A stretch of 64,000 nt of DNA from JAPPHA01 sp965242975 (GCA_965242975.1 CBDETS010000007.1:6051813-6115812); one strand, 5' to 3'; counted from the stretch's first letter, positions 36,939 to 45,612 are shown. Notes: generated by a model from the sequence alone, not told the origin. A program made the numbers and translations.

Positions 36939-37813
36939 ATCTTTCCCCTAAAGAACTTGCTGGTCACGCCTTTCGGCAGAAGACGGAGCAAAACGACCGC
37001 TGCGATGAGCAGGGCAACCTCGCCAATGACCGGAGAGACGGCGAAGCTGAACGCCTGGTTGACAAGACCGAACAGGGTGGAGCTGCTGAGCAATCCGATT
37101 ATCAGGGACGGTCCGCCCGAGACAACCGTAATGAAGGCTTTGGCGATATAGTCGAGGCCGGAATTCGGGGTGAGTCCCACAAGAGGAGCGAGGGCTGCGC
37201 CAGCCAACCCGGAAAGTGCTGAGCCGCAGAAAAATGTGGTCATGTAGATGCGATCAGGGCTGTAGCCCAAGGCTGCGGCCATGTCCGAACGCTGCATCGC
37301 GCCGCGGGCGACCAGTCCCAGCCGCGTGCTTTTCAGCAGGATGTAGATGGCGGCAAGCAACGCCACTGTCAGGGAGATGATGAAGAAATTGTACCCGTTT
37401 ATCTGGTAGTTTCCGATGGCAAACCCTCTAATGGGCGTCGTGATGCTGGTGGTTGTGTTTCCGAAAACCATTGTCACGACGCCAATGAAGAAAAGGCTCA
37501 GCCCCCAGGTGGCGAGCATGGTATCAACCAATCGGCCATACAGGTGACGAATGACGATCCGTTCGACCATCAGGCCGATCACGCCCACAATCATCGGTGC
37601 AATGACCAGCATTGCGAGAAAGACATTCACGCCAAGATCGACCGCGGTGATGGTGGCGTATCCGCCCATTATCATGAATTCTCCATGGGCAAGGTTTATG
37701 ACCTTCATCATGCCGAAGACCACGGCGAGGCCAGCGCTGATAAGCGCCAGGAGGGCGATCGCGTAGAGGATTTCCACCAGTATGACGAAAGCCAAATCCA
37801 TTTGGCCTCTCAA
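36935..37813 (-). CDS. LivH/UrtB-type ABC transporter permease
   Basis: 292 residues with about eight membrane helices. Family features: GMMKVINLAHGEFMIMGGYA near the N-terminus and ALGYSPDRIYMTTFFCGSALSGLAGA (coupling region). An internal Met (MDLAF) 12 bp downstream is an alternative start. Partner of the LivM-type permease. A perfect stem-loop lies between the binding-protein gene and this one. Confidence 0.9.
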   Translation of the reverse strand: MRGQMDLAFVILVEILYAIALLALISAGLAVVFGMMKVINLAHGEFMIMGGYATITAVDLGVNVFLAMLVIAPMIVGVIGLMVERIVIRHLYGRLVDTMLATWGLSLFFIGVVTMVFGNTTTSITTPIRGFAIGNYQINGYNFFIISLTVALLAAIYILLKSTRLGLVARGAMQRSDMAAALGYSPDRIYMTTFFCGSALSGLAGAALAPLVGLTPNSGLDYIAKAFITVVSGGPSLIIGLLSSSTLFGLVNQAFSFAVSPVIGEVALLIAAVVLLRLLPKGVTSKFFRGKM

Positions 37814-37861
37814 TCAAGTCCATGCGAACACGTGCGCGTTGCCACAGCGAGGTCGAATGGT

Positions 37862-37883
37862 GGGGCAGCCTCGACGCTGCCCC
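37862..37883 (-). promoter_or_regulatory. Intergenic stem-loop between binding-protein and permease genes
   Basis: GGGGCAGC (37862-37869) and GCTGCCCC (37876-37883) form a perfect 8-bp stem with a 6-base loop; no T tract follows. Hairpins here commonly leave more binding-protein mRNA than permease mRNA, by 3' protection or partial termination. Confidence 0.6.
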
Positions 37884-37909
37884 CCAAAGCCGATCGGATC
37901 CGGCAAGAT

Positions 37910-39130
37910 TCAGATCTCGATCTCGTATTGAGTATTGTCGTCCGGGTTTGTCCGAAGGTCACAGACGGTTTGCGTATCGATCGGTTGGCGCTGCGGCAGC
38001 GTTTCGATAACCTTCATCCCCTGATCCTCGATCTCCATAACGTGCACGTCAAGAATTGCGTGATGGGTCAGCGGATCAACGGTGACTTTCCCGGCAGGAC
38101 CTTCGATGGAGATGCCGGTTTCCAGGGCCTCGATGACGGCGTCGCGGTCCAATGATCCTGCCTTTCTCACGCCCTCGGCCCATGTGAGAACGCCCTGGTA
38201 GTTCGACACGGCGATCTCGTGCATGCTTTGATCACCGTTGTTGGCGTCCGCCCAGGCTTTCTTGAATGCGTTGTTGGCAGGCGAGTCCAGGTCTTGGCTG
38301 TAGTTGTAGGCGACCATGATCCCGTTGCCCTCGTCTGCAGTCAGAACCTTGTGTTCGTTACCGACACCCATGGTCGTCGAAGCGAGCGGGATCTTGTCTT
38401 TCATGCCCGCGGCCGCCCATTGCCGGAAGAACGACAGATGCGCTCCACCGACGAGCGGTGCGATGACCAGGTCGGGAGCTGCCGTCTGGATCTTTGCAAT
38501 TGTCGACCCGAAATCAGATACATCCAGCGGAAAGAAGTCGACGCTCAACGTCTTGCCGCCGTTGTCTGCGACGAACTTTTGAATCCATTTCGCGGTGATC
38601 TGACCGTAGTTGTAATCAGCGGCGAGTATGTAAACCAGTTCGCCCGACTTCCCCATTGCGTACGGCACCAGTGCGTCCACCTGCTGGGCCGGTGTAACCC
38701 CGTTGATGAAGATGTTCCGGTCGCAGACGCCACCCTCGTAGAGCACGTTGTAGAAATATAGAGTCCCGGACTTTCTCATCGTCTGCCGGATCGCTTCTCG
38801 CGAGGCCGACAGTATGCCGCCATGAACCACGTCGACCTTGTCGTGGCGGGTCAGTCGCTGGCCATACTGAGTGTACAGGGCCATGTCCGACTGCGTGTCG
38901 TAGGCAATAACCTCGACTTTCCTGCCAAGAAGGCCTCCGTCGGCATTGATCTGGTCGACGGCAAGCCGCATTCCGATGTCCATTGGTTTGCCATAGGCAT
39001 CAAAAATTCCCGATGTGTCGAGAATCGATCCGAGTTTGATGGTATCCGCTGCCATCGAAACGTGCGGAATCATCAACGTGCCTCCCAGGGCCGCGCCGGA
39101 TGCCAGGAAGTTTCGTCTGTTTAAAGTCAT
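37910..39130 (-). CDS. Tat-exported UrtA/FmdD-type solute-binding protein
   Basis: 406 residues from the ATG at 39130 (GGAGA upstream). Twin-arginine signal RRNFLASGAALGG followed by a hydrophobic stretch and a likely cut after MAA. Peripla_BP_5 fold, with the urea/short-chain-amide sub-branch look (LGSILDTSGIFDAYGKPM, YNVLYEGGVCDRNIF, TTMGVGNEHKVL). Delivers the substrate to the two permeases. The neighbouring amidase and AmiC-like sensor suggest short-chain amides or urea-like compounds. Confidence 0.88.
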   Translation of the reverse strand: MTLNRRNFLASGAALGGTLMIPHVSMAADTIKLGSILDTSGIFDAYGKPMDIGMRLAVDQINADGGLLGRKVEVIAYDTQSDMALYTQYGQRLTRHDKVDVVHGGILSASREAIRQTMRKSGTLYFYNVLYEGGVCDRNIFINGVTPAQQVDALVPYAMGKSGELVYILAADYNYGQITAKWIQKFVADNGGKTLSVDFFPLDVSDFGSTIAKIQTAAPDLVIAPLVGGAHLSFFRQWAAAGMKDKIPLASTTMGVGNEHKVLTADEGNGIMVAYNYSQDLDSPANNAFKKAWADANNGDQSMHEIAVSNYQGVLTWAEGVRKAGSLDRDAVIEALETGISIEGPAGKVTVDPLTHHAILDVHVMEIEDQGMKVIETLPQRQPIDTQTVCDLRTNPDDNTQYEIEI

Positions 39131-39179
39131 GATGTTCTCCACATGTGGCTCTCGGCCACTTCTGTTGGTCTGGTTGCCT

Positions 39180-40820
39180 CTACTTCTTCTGAACCTTCCG
39201 ATTTCTTGGTGTGAGACGGTTGGCGTAGTCGGCCGTTCGGCCGGCGAGATTGGCGTCGAAATCCAATCCGATCTCGTCACCCATCTGCTTCATCGCGGGC
39301 AGACGCACGGCCATGCTCAGGATTTGATCCATCGCCGTGCCGAAAGCGGTTCCGACGCCTCCGTCCTTTTCCCGGGCTGCTTGGGAGCCGAGTCCACCAA
39401 TCTGGTTGATCTTGATTGAGTCGATCTTTTCCACCGGTTTCATCATCTGGGTCATGATGTCCGGCATTCGGTCCAGACGCCGCTCTTCGATACGCATCGC
39501 GATCAAGGCGGGATCCATTGCATTCTCGGCTGCAATCATGGCCTCGCGGCCTTTGGCTGTCGCTTCCGCTTCGGCCAGGTCGGCGCCAGCAAGCTTCCGC
39601 TTTGCGTCGGCTTCAGCCTCCGTTCTGGTCGCAAGCGCTTTCGCGTCGTTCTTCGTTTGGAGGTCGTTGAGCTCGAGCTCCTTTTGGAGGCGCAGTTGCG
39701 CGGTTTCGTGTTCCCGTTGAGCAACAGCTTTGTCTTTTTTCGCCTGGACAGCTTCTGCCGCCAAAACGACCTGGGCACGCGCGGTTTCTTCTGCGGCCCT
39801 TGTTTCAAATTCAGCAGTCCTGAGTTTCATCAGGTGGGCCTCATTCTCGATCTTCGTTTCTTCCAGCGCCCGGATAGCGGCCATTTCTGAACGTCGCAGC
39901 TCTTCGTCGTTGACAACCTGGGCCGCCTTCTTCTTCTTTTCCGCGTCGATGCGTGCCGTCTCTGCTTCAAGGTCCGCGGCGGATTTTGCCCGTTCGGTTT
40001 TGGCGCGTGATTCCGCCTCCAAACGATCGAGGGCCTCCTGATTGGCAATTGAGGTCTCGCGTTCTGTTCGCTCGATTTCCAGTTTCCGCTGATGTTTGGC
40101 CAACCCGCTCTCGCGCACCGCAATGTCGGTCTCGGTTTCGATGCGAACGCGCTCGCGCCGTTCTTCGGCAACCATTTCGGCGTGACGGCGCATGCCTTTG
40201 GCATCGAAGGCATTGCGCTCGTCAAACTGTGACGGGTCGCTCTGATCGACGCGCAGAAGGGACGCCGATATCAGCTGCAGCCCAAGTTGTCGGGCCTTGG
40301 GCTGGACGTCTTCCTGTACCTGCAAAGACAGGATGGCACGATTGCCGTGGAGACCGTACAGGCTCCGGCCGGCAACCGCGTTTTGCATGGCGGCGATCAG
40401 CGGTCCGCGTATGACTTCCTCTACGGTTTCCCCACCTCGCGCGATTTTCGCTCCGAACGATTGAGCGGCAGCGGCAATTCCTTCGTCTGTTGGGAGAACC
40501 TGAAATTCGAATTCCATTTCCACGTCGGCACGCAACTGGTCCTCGGTGAGCAATGCCTCACGGCCGGTTCGGGAAATCCGGACCGGAACGGCGCCCATGT
40601 TCACATGCTGGATCTGGTGAATGATCGGAAGTGAAAGGCAGCCACCACTCAAGATGACGCGCTGGCCTCCCAATCCGGTCCTGACCAGTGCGGAATTCAG
40701 CGTCGCCTTGGCGTAGAACTTTTGAAGAAACCATATGCCAGTCAGCAGCGCGACAGCGACGGCGACGACAAGAATGATCCAACTCAAATCGATACTCCCC
40801 CCACGTTCGACGAATTTCAC
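39180..40820 (-). CDS. Flotillin-like SPFH-domain membrane protein
   Basis: 546 residues: one N-terminal membrane helix (WIILVVAVAVALLTGIWFL), an SPFH/PHB domain (about 40-230; GLGGQRVILSGGCLSLPIIHQ, TEDQLRADVEMEFEFQV), then a long charged coiled coil rich in Ala, Glu and Arg (about 230-440) and a C-terminal tail. Flotillins scaffold membrane microdomains. GTG start at 40820; a TTG 11 codons in has a better ribosome site (GGGGGGAG). It sits between the AmiC-like gene and the transporter genes, with a MarR-type motif upstream, so it seems to be coregulated with amide uptake. Confidence 0.87.
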   Translation of the reverse strand: MKFVERGGSIDLSWIILVVAVAVALLTGIWFLQKFYAKATLNSALVRTGLGGQRVILSGGCLSLPIIHQIQHVNMGAVPVRISRTGREALLTEDQLRADVEMEFEFQVLPTDEGIAAAAQSFGAKIARGGETVEEVIRGPLIAAMQNAVAGRSLYGLHGNRAILSLQVQEDVQPKARQLGLQLISASLLRVDQSDPSQFDERNAFDAKGMRRHAEMVAEERRERVRIETETDIAVRESGLAKHQRKLEIERTERETSIANQEALDRLEAESRAKTERAKSAADLEAETARIDAEKKKKAAQVVNDEELRRSEMAAIRALEETKIENEAHLMKLRTAEFETRAAEETARAQVVLAAEAVQAKKDKAVAQREHETAQLRLQKELELNDLQTKNDAKALATRTEAEADAKRKLAGADLAEAEATAKGREAMIAAENAMDPALIAMRIEERRLDRMPDIMTQMMKPVEKIDSIKINQIGGLGSQAAREKDGGVGTAFGTAMDQILSMAVRLPAMKQMGDEIGLDFDANLAGRTADYANRLTPRNRKVQKK

Positions 40821-40887
40821 GAGCCGTTCCGAGTGGCCGGAAATTCATGTCATGGTGGGAGAAATTACTTTCCTTTTCAAGTATTTT

Positions 40888-40907
40888 ATTTTCCTATTCA
40901 AATAAAT
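40888..40907. promoter_or_regulatory. Candidate MarR operator, copy 2
   Basis: ATTTTCCTATTCAAATAAAT, 17 of 20 identical to the motif at 42105-42124. It lies in the 103-bp AT-rich gap between the AmiC-like gene and the flotillin gene. Confidence 0.5.
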
Positions 40908-40923
40908 CTTTTTAACTATCTGA

Positions 40924-42078
40924 TTATGGGAATTTTTTTATGATATCAAACAGCACACCATTGGCTTGCGCAAGGTATATGGGTGTCTCCAAGAGTGCAG
41001 CATCGCTGTTTGCCTTGCGTCTGACGCTGCAGTATTCGATTGCGGAAGTGGAAACACTGTTTTTCTGTCTCCAGTTGTCTTGATGCTTCTCAAGCAAACC
41101 GGAGAGGAACTGGACGCCTTCGTACGTAGACTGACCCAGCGCGTTCAACACAGGCGCACTCTCTCCGTGCATGTTGTAGTACTTCTCCCTGAAGGAGCTG
41201 TTGGCCGACGTTGTCAACGAGCCAAAATACGAGGCTGCTGAATAGAGCTCCTTGAGGTTGTCAGCCCCGGAGGCCAGAAGGCCGTTTTCCTCTATGGCGC
41301 AGGAAAATCGAAGCATTCTCCGGTGGAGGTCTGTCTCGCCAAACGCACGGTTGAACGTGACTGCATCTTGACCCACAAGTGAAATAAGGACAGCGTCGGC
41401 GTCGCTTTGCTCGAGTTCGTCAACGACAGTGCGCATGTCGGATATTCCGAACGGCAGATACCGCTCAAGGGAAACGCGTGCGCCGAACTCCTTGAACTTC
41501 CCTTTGGCATAACTGTTCGACACGCGCGGCCAGACATAATCGTTCCCGATGAGTGCCCATTTTCCGACTTTTCTCTCTGAACCGAAGTGTTCGAGAGCAG
41601 GGCCGAGCTGGCGCCCGGGAGTGTCGCCAATCGCAAATATTCCCCTTGTCCTCTCACCGCCTTCGTAAAGCGGCGTGTAAACGTACGGTATGCGTTGTTT
41701 GACGATCTTGCTGAGATTTTGCCGCACGGCACTGATATGCATGCCAACGATTGCGTCTATCGCGCTGATTTCGATCAGTGAGTTGATAACCTCTTCAACA
41801 GGGGTTGGAGCTTCGAGCGCCGAGTCAATCATTATGAGTTCGACTTGGCGTCCGAGAATGCCGCTGGCGTCGTTCAGTTCCGCAACCGCCAATTGCGCAC
41901 TTGATATGCAGGAGGGTGCCCAAATCCCGGCTGAGCCGCACATGGGTATGAGCAGCGCAATCCTGAATGTCGATGCTGGCAAAGCGAGAAGGTCGCCCTC
42001 GATATCGTTTAGCTCGCTGAGCGATAAAATCGGGTTGGCAGGCAGCGCATCCAACGACCGTAGAACGGTTTCAGCCAT
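40924..42078 (-). CDS. AmiC-like ligand-sensing protein (periplasmic-binding fold, no signal peptide)
   Basis: 384 residues with the two-lobe Peripla_BP fold: FRIALLIPMCGSAGIWAPSC, AVAELNDASGILGRQVELIMID, PYVYTPLYEGGERTRGIF and GWALIGNDYVWP-like KWALIGNDYVWPR. The N-terminal about 38 residues lack a signal sequence, as in AmiC, the cytosolic amide sensor of Pseudomonas. No AmiR antiterminator is next to it; a MarR regulator is divergent. It probably senses the amide imported by the operon. Confidence 0.8.
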   Translation of the reverse strand: MAETVLRSLDALPANPILSLSELNDIEGDLLALPASTFRIALLIPMCGSAGIWAPSCISSAQLAVAELNDASGILGRQVELIMIDSALEAPTPVEEVINSLIEISAIDAIVGMHISAVRQNLSKIVKQRIPYVYTPLYEGGERTRGIFAIGDTPGRQLGPALEHFGSERKVGKWALIGNDYVWPRVSNSYAKGKFKEFGARVSLERYLPFGISDMRTVVDELEQSDADAVLISLVGQDAVTFNRAFGETDLHRRMLRFSCAIEENGLLASGADNLKELYSAASYFGSLTTSANSSFREKYYNMHGESAPVLNALGQSTYEGVQFLSGLLEKHQDNWRQKNSVSTSAIEYCSVRRKANSDAALLETPIYLAQANGVLFDIIKKFP

Positions 42079-42104
42079 TATGGAAATGGATTTTCGTTGA
42101 ATTT

Positions 42105-42124
42105 AGTTTCCAAGTCAAATAAAT
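42105..42124. promoter_or_regulatory. Candidate MarR operator, copy 1
   Basis: AGTTTCCAAGTCAAATAAAT in the 79-bp gap between the divergent AmiC-like and marR-type genes. It contains an imperfect palindrome (TAGTTT...AAATA). Repeated, with three mismatches, at 40888-40907. Confidence 0.5.
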
Positions 42125-42157
42125 TTGAGTGCACCCTTGTTTGAAGAAGGACTTGAC

Positions 42158-42586
42158 ATGAAAAGTAACTATCCTGTCCAATCCTATCTATCCTACACAT
42201 TGGCGACAGCACATCGAAAGGTGCACACGTCACTTTCGCGGCGGCTTGGGGAGTTCGGCGTTCAGGTCGAGGCGTGGCGGGTCATGGAGGTGTTGGAGGA
42301 CGACGGTGACCTTACAATGGGGGACTTGGCCGGTTTGGTTTTGATGAACCCGCCTACGCTCACGAAACTGGTCGACCGAATGGTTGCCGACGGCTTGGTG
42401 CATCGGCGCGTGGCGAGTGCCGACCACAGAAAAATCAACCTCGATCTTACGTTACTCGGCCGTAAACGAATTCGGCAGATACGAGAACAGGCTCTCTTGG
42501 AAGAAGATGAACTCGCAAAAAAAATAGGATCAAAGCGTACTGCATTGCTGAAGAACATCCTGTCTGAAATCGGGAAACTCGAATAG
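42158..42586 (+). CDS. MarR-family transcriptional regulator
   Basis: 142 residues from the ATG at 42158 (AAGGA upstream; the longer frame starts at a TTG). Winged helix-turn-helix: GVQVEAWRVMEVLEDDGDLTMGDLAGLVLMNPPTLTKLVDRMVADGLVHRRVASADHRKINLDLT, including the wing DHRK. A dimeric repressor whose genes are usually divergent from the target, as here. Likely controls the amide operon, releasing DNA on ligand binding. Confidence 0.9.
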   Translation: MKSNYPVQSYLSYTLATAHRKVHTSLSRRLGEFGVQVEAWRVMEVLEDDGDLTMGDLAGLVLMNPPTLTKLVDRMVADGLVHRRVASADHRKINLDLTLLGRKRIRQIREQALLEEDELAKKIGSKRTALLKNILSEIGKLE

Positions 42587-42830
42587 TCCTGTTGAAACCA
42601 ATCTGATCATCGTTTTTTTCACTGTTCCCGTGATTTCGGCAATTTGTGCGAGCATTGCGGCCGAGACGTTTTCTTTGAGAAACAGGCGTATTTTCAGCGA
42701 GATACCATCTGCAACTGTCTTCAGGATTTTGACCGGCAGACCTGTTGCCGCCCGGCCAGGTGGTCACCAGGCGACAAGACCCGCGGTCACAAGATTTCCG
42801 CTTCGGCGACGGAGCGGGTCTGCAAAACCA

Positions 42831-42977
42831 TCAACTCGAGGATTCCCCGATCCTGTTCGCGGCACGTTGGTTCGCTTCCATTTCCTCGGCGCGCCGGACG
42901 CTGGTCAATGCAGCCGCGAGCAGGCCGGAAGGCACCGCAACGATTCCCAGTCCGATAAATGTCGCGCGGCAGCCCAC
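42831..42977 (-). pseudogene. Ion-channel C-terminal remnant
   Basis: The minus frame encodes FIGLGIVAVPSGLLAAALTSV, close to the end of the intact K+ channel at 48201-48902 (GLGVVAVPAGLVAAALTKV). Upstream codons show no selectivity filter, so only the last membrane helix and tail survive. It suggests a second, decayed channel copy. Confidence 0.5.
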
Positions 42978-43263
42978 GTTTGATAACCCGAGCGCGAGGC
43001 ACAAACCCATACGATGTTTTCCAGACGCGGTAAACAGATGGAAACTCGTTGAAAAATCAGTCCCGACAAAACGAATAGGACCGGCTGTCAGGAAAAGGGT
43101 CGTTGTTCGCAGATAAAATGGGTTCATCCCGATGATTGCAAGCTGAACCGATTACGAATGCAGGTCACTACCCTTGCGGCTACGATTTCCCGTTGCTGGC
43201 GTGCCGAACAATCGTAAGTAGGTTCTGATAGCCCTCCTCTACATCTGATATTTGTTAGTATCA

Positions 43264-43323
43264 GATAGCTATCTAGTAGCTAACCGATATCTGCTAGATA
43301 CTATTGGCTATCCGATAGCTATC
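43264..43323. promoter_or_regulatory. Palindromic repeats upstream of parA (candidate centromere/operator)
   Basis: Two perfect GATAGCTATC palindromes (43264-43273 and 43314-43323), exactly 50 bp apart, within a TATC/GATA-rich stretch from about 43240 (GATATCTGCTAGATACTA lies between them). The layout upstream of parA fits a plasmid parS/operator bound by the small partner protein. Confidence 0.55.
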
Positions 43324-43355
43324 TGATACCAGCGAAACAAAGAGGCGGAGCAGTA

Positions 43356-44033
43356 ATGCCTGTAATATCATTCGCAAACCCCAAGGGTGGGGCAGGGAAG
43401 ACCACGTCTGCGCTCATTCTCGCGACGCAGCTTTCCGAGAACGGCGCCAGCGTGACGATCATTGACGCCGACCCGGAGAGATGGATTTCGCAATGGGGAG
43501 ACCTTCCAGGGCGTCCCAAGACCGTTTCGATATCGAGTGCCGTCACTGAAGAGAGCATTGTCGATCAGATCGAAGAGGCCTCCCGGACCAGCCAGTTCGT
43601 CATCGTCGATCTCGAAGGCACCGCGAGCCTGATGGTGGCAAACGCGATCGGAATGTCGGACCTGGTCCTGATCCCGACTCAGGGTTCATCGATGGACGCG
43701 AGAGGAGGGGCCAAGATCATCCGGTTGATCAACAACCAGACGCGCATAGCACGCCGCTCGATCCCGCATTGCGTAGTCCTTACACGGACCAGCGCAGCCC
43801 TGCGATCCCGTGCTCTCAAGAATATCCAGGAGCAGCTTCGAGCGAATGGCATCGATGTCCTCGACACGGGTCTCGTTGAGCGTGCGGCCTATCGGGACCT
43901 GCTTGACTTCGGCGGAACGCTTGCCGGTCTCGATCCCGCACAGGTGAGCAACGTGGACAGGGCAGTCGAGAACGCCCGCGAGTTCGCCGGAGAGGTCATT
44001 ATCAAGCTCAAGGAGGTGACAGGCGCATCATGA
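43356..44033 (+). CDS. parA: ParA-type partition ATPase
   Basis: 225 residues, short plasmid-type (ParA Ib-like) without an N-terminal helix-turn-helix. Deviant Walker A NPKGGAGKTTSA, IIDADPERW and FVIVDLEGTAS. Segregates plasmids by dynamic DNA binding with a partner and centromere. The next gene overlaps by ATGA. Presence of a plasmid partition module suggests that this region came from, or is, an integrated plasmid or large mobile element. Confidence 0.9.
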   Translation: MPVISFANPKGGAGKTTSALILATQLSENGASVTIIDADPERWISQWGDLPGRPKTVSISSAVTEESIVDQIEEASRTSQFVIVDLEGTASLMVANAIGMSDLVLIPTQGSSMDARGGAKIIRLINNQTRIARRSIPHCVVLTRTSAALRSRALKNIQEQLRANGIDVLDTGLVERAAYRDLLDFGGTLAGLDPAQVSNVDRAVENAREFAGEVIIKLKEVTGAS

Positions 44034-44365
44034 CAACGGAACGCACAGACCTGGGTTTCGGAGCGGCGTTGAACGACCTGGCGGAATTCGACCTCAAGCC
44101 CAAGGAGCCGAGAAAACCGAAAGTGCACAAGGGCAAGACACAGAAAGCCGCCGAGGCCGCGGGTTTCAGGAGCAGGGAATCGAAGGCACCAAAGCCGGCA
44201 CATCAACTTCGCCGACGGCGGACGGGGCGCAACGTCCAGTTCAACCTCAAGGCGAAACCGGAAACGATCGAAACATTTTGCAAAGTCGCCGACGCCAACG
44301 GCTGGGGACTCGGTGAAACGCTGGAATACGCGGTTGACCTGCTTGCCAAGGAACAAGGTATCTGA
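44030..44365 (+). CDS. Small partition partner protein (ParB-analogue)
   Basis: 111 residues. Basic, Lys/Arg-rich N-terminal half (KPKEPRKPKVHKGKTQKA) and a C-terminal segment RNVQFNLKAKPETIETFCKVADANGWGLGETLEYAVDLL that resembles a ribbon-helix-helix fold. Overlaps parA by 4 bp. In small plasmid par systems such a protein binds the upstream repeats and represses the operon. Named from position and composition, not from a clear family match. Confidence 0.65.
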   Translation: MTTERTDLGFGAALNDLAEFDLKPKEPRKPKVHKGKTQKAAEAAGFRSRESKAPKPAHQLRRRRTGRNVQFNLKAKPETIETFCKVADANGWGLGETLEYAVDLLAKEQGI

Positions 44366-44395
44366 TCTTGGCAAATGGCAAAACTTCATGCGTCA

Positions 44396-44424
44396 TTGAC
44401 ATATAAGCCAACAGCTCATAACCA
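44396..44424 (+). promoter_or_regulatory. Candidate promoter of the toxin-antitoxin pair
   Basis: TTGACA at 44396-44401 and TAACCA at 44419-44424 with a 17-base spacer, 9 bp upstream of the toxin start codon. That is close for a leadered message, so translation would start near the transcript end. Confidence 0.4.
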
Positions 44425-44432
44425 GGTATCAC

Positions 44433-44762
44433 ATGACACGGTTGCAAACCGTCGTGGAACTTCCTGAATTCCAGCGGCGGGCGAAATCAACGATGACCGA
44501 TGACGAACGCCAAAGCGCCATTTCGTTCATCGCCGCCAACCCGGAAAGAGGAACCAGCCTTGGCGGAGGCTTGCGGAAAATCCGCATTCCACGCACGGGT
44601 GGGGGAAAAAGAGGTGGATTCCGGGTGTTTTATGTTTTTGGCGGGATACATATGCCGATCTTCTTGGTGACGGTATTTGCCAAAAACGAAAGGGCCAACC
44701 TGACAAAGACAGAGCAATCGGCAGCTGTTAAACTAAGCAAGAAAGTCATCGCTGAATTTTGA
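44433..44762 (+). CDS. RelE/HigB-type toxin
   Basis: 109 residues, RelE-like mRNA interferase fold: FQRRAKSTMTDDERQSAISFIAANPERGTSL, GGLRKIRIPRTGGGKRGGFRVFYVF and VTVFAKNERANLTKTEQ. The GGLRKIR...GKRGGFRVFY core is typical of the HigB2-like branch. The toxin gene precedes the antitoxin, the HigBA order. Confidence 0.85.
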   Translation: MTRLQTVVELPEFQRRAKSTMTDDERQSAISFIAANPERGTSLGGGLRKIRIPRTGGGKRGGFRVFYVFGGIHMPIFLVTVFAKNERANLTKTEQSAAVKLSKKVIAEF

Positions 44763-44771
44763 GGAGCGATC

Positions 44772-45059
44772 ATGAATGCACACAAAAGCATAATGACCGG
44801 GTTGGAAGAGGCTTTCGCGTTTGCATCCGGCAAGACAGACGGTTCCAGGATTCACGAAATCGAGCTCCCGGATATCGATGTTGCGAGAATCCGTCGGGAA
44901 ACAGGTCTTTCGCAAAGTGAGTTTGCCAAGAGCATTGGCGTTGCCAAAGGAACACTCCTGAACTGGGAACACGGCCGCCGCCGCCCGACAGGCCCTGCCC
45001 AAGTGCTTCTGGCTCTCATTTCGAAAAACCCTGCCATGGTTCAGGAAGTTCTTCGTTAA
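44772..45059 (+). CDS. HigA-type Xre antitoxin
   Basis: 95 residues with a C-terminal helix-turn-helix: RIRRETGLSQSEFAKSIGVAKGTLLNWEHGRRRPTGPAQVLLALI. Neutralises the upstream toxin and represses the operon. Nine bp after the toxin stop with GAGGAG as ribosome site. This pair could stabilise the neighbouring partition-bearing element. Confidence 0.88.
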   Translation: MNAHKSIMTGLEEAFAFASGKTDGSRIHEIELPDIDVARIRRETGLSQSEFAKSIGVAKGTLLNWEHGRRRPTGPAQVLLALISKNPAMVQEVLR

Positions 45060-45612
45060 ATTCGATAAAACATTATTCGAAACCAAGTCGCGCCGAATTA
45101 AACAGAAACTGAAATTGCACTTTTCTCCGGCACGATTGCAAGATCCCATGCGGCAGTGAGAGAATCGGAACGTCCCGGATTCTCGCAAGGTCAGCCCATC
45201 GAACTGATTTGGAAAAATCAGGCGAGACATTGACCTGAGAATTTCACAAAGGGGCAGGGTAGGGGTACCCGTTCCCCGTGGGACGTGTCATCGGGAAAGG
45301 CACGTGGAAGGAAAGATCCACACCTCAAGTCATGTCCGATAAGGCGAATTATCGGACGTAAGCGAGAACAGCACACGGTGGCGGTATTTGTGATGTTCTG
45401 TTGCTTTCACTATCATTTCCGCAGCCACGGCAATATCTCCATCAGTAGTGAACCGGTCGAACCCAACCCTTATGGATGCATCACATTCTGTGCCCGATAA
45501 TTCTGGGCCATTACCCATGATCCCCCGTTCTGGGTAATTGGGTAGCTTTTGGGTCTAAAATAATTTTCCCGGAATGTTTATTCCTTACATTGGCGCACAC
45601 TATGACAAAATA
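45060..45612. other. 550-bp gap with two inverted repeats
   Basis: No gene supported. GTCCGATAA (45334-45342) pairs perfectly with TTATCGGAC (45349-45357), a 9-bp stem with a 6-base loop. ATTACCCA (45510-45517) pairs with TGGGTAAT (45531-45538). Either may be a terminator-like or protein-binding site. AT-richer than the core region. Confidence 0.4.

Larger units (their letters stand above)
42587..43355. other. Gap marking the start of the right accessory region
   Basis: About 770 bp without an intact gene. It holds a remnant of an ion-channel gene (42831-42977) and, at its right end, the palindromic par region (43264-43323). Base composition changes around here. Confidence 0.5.
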
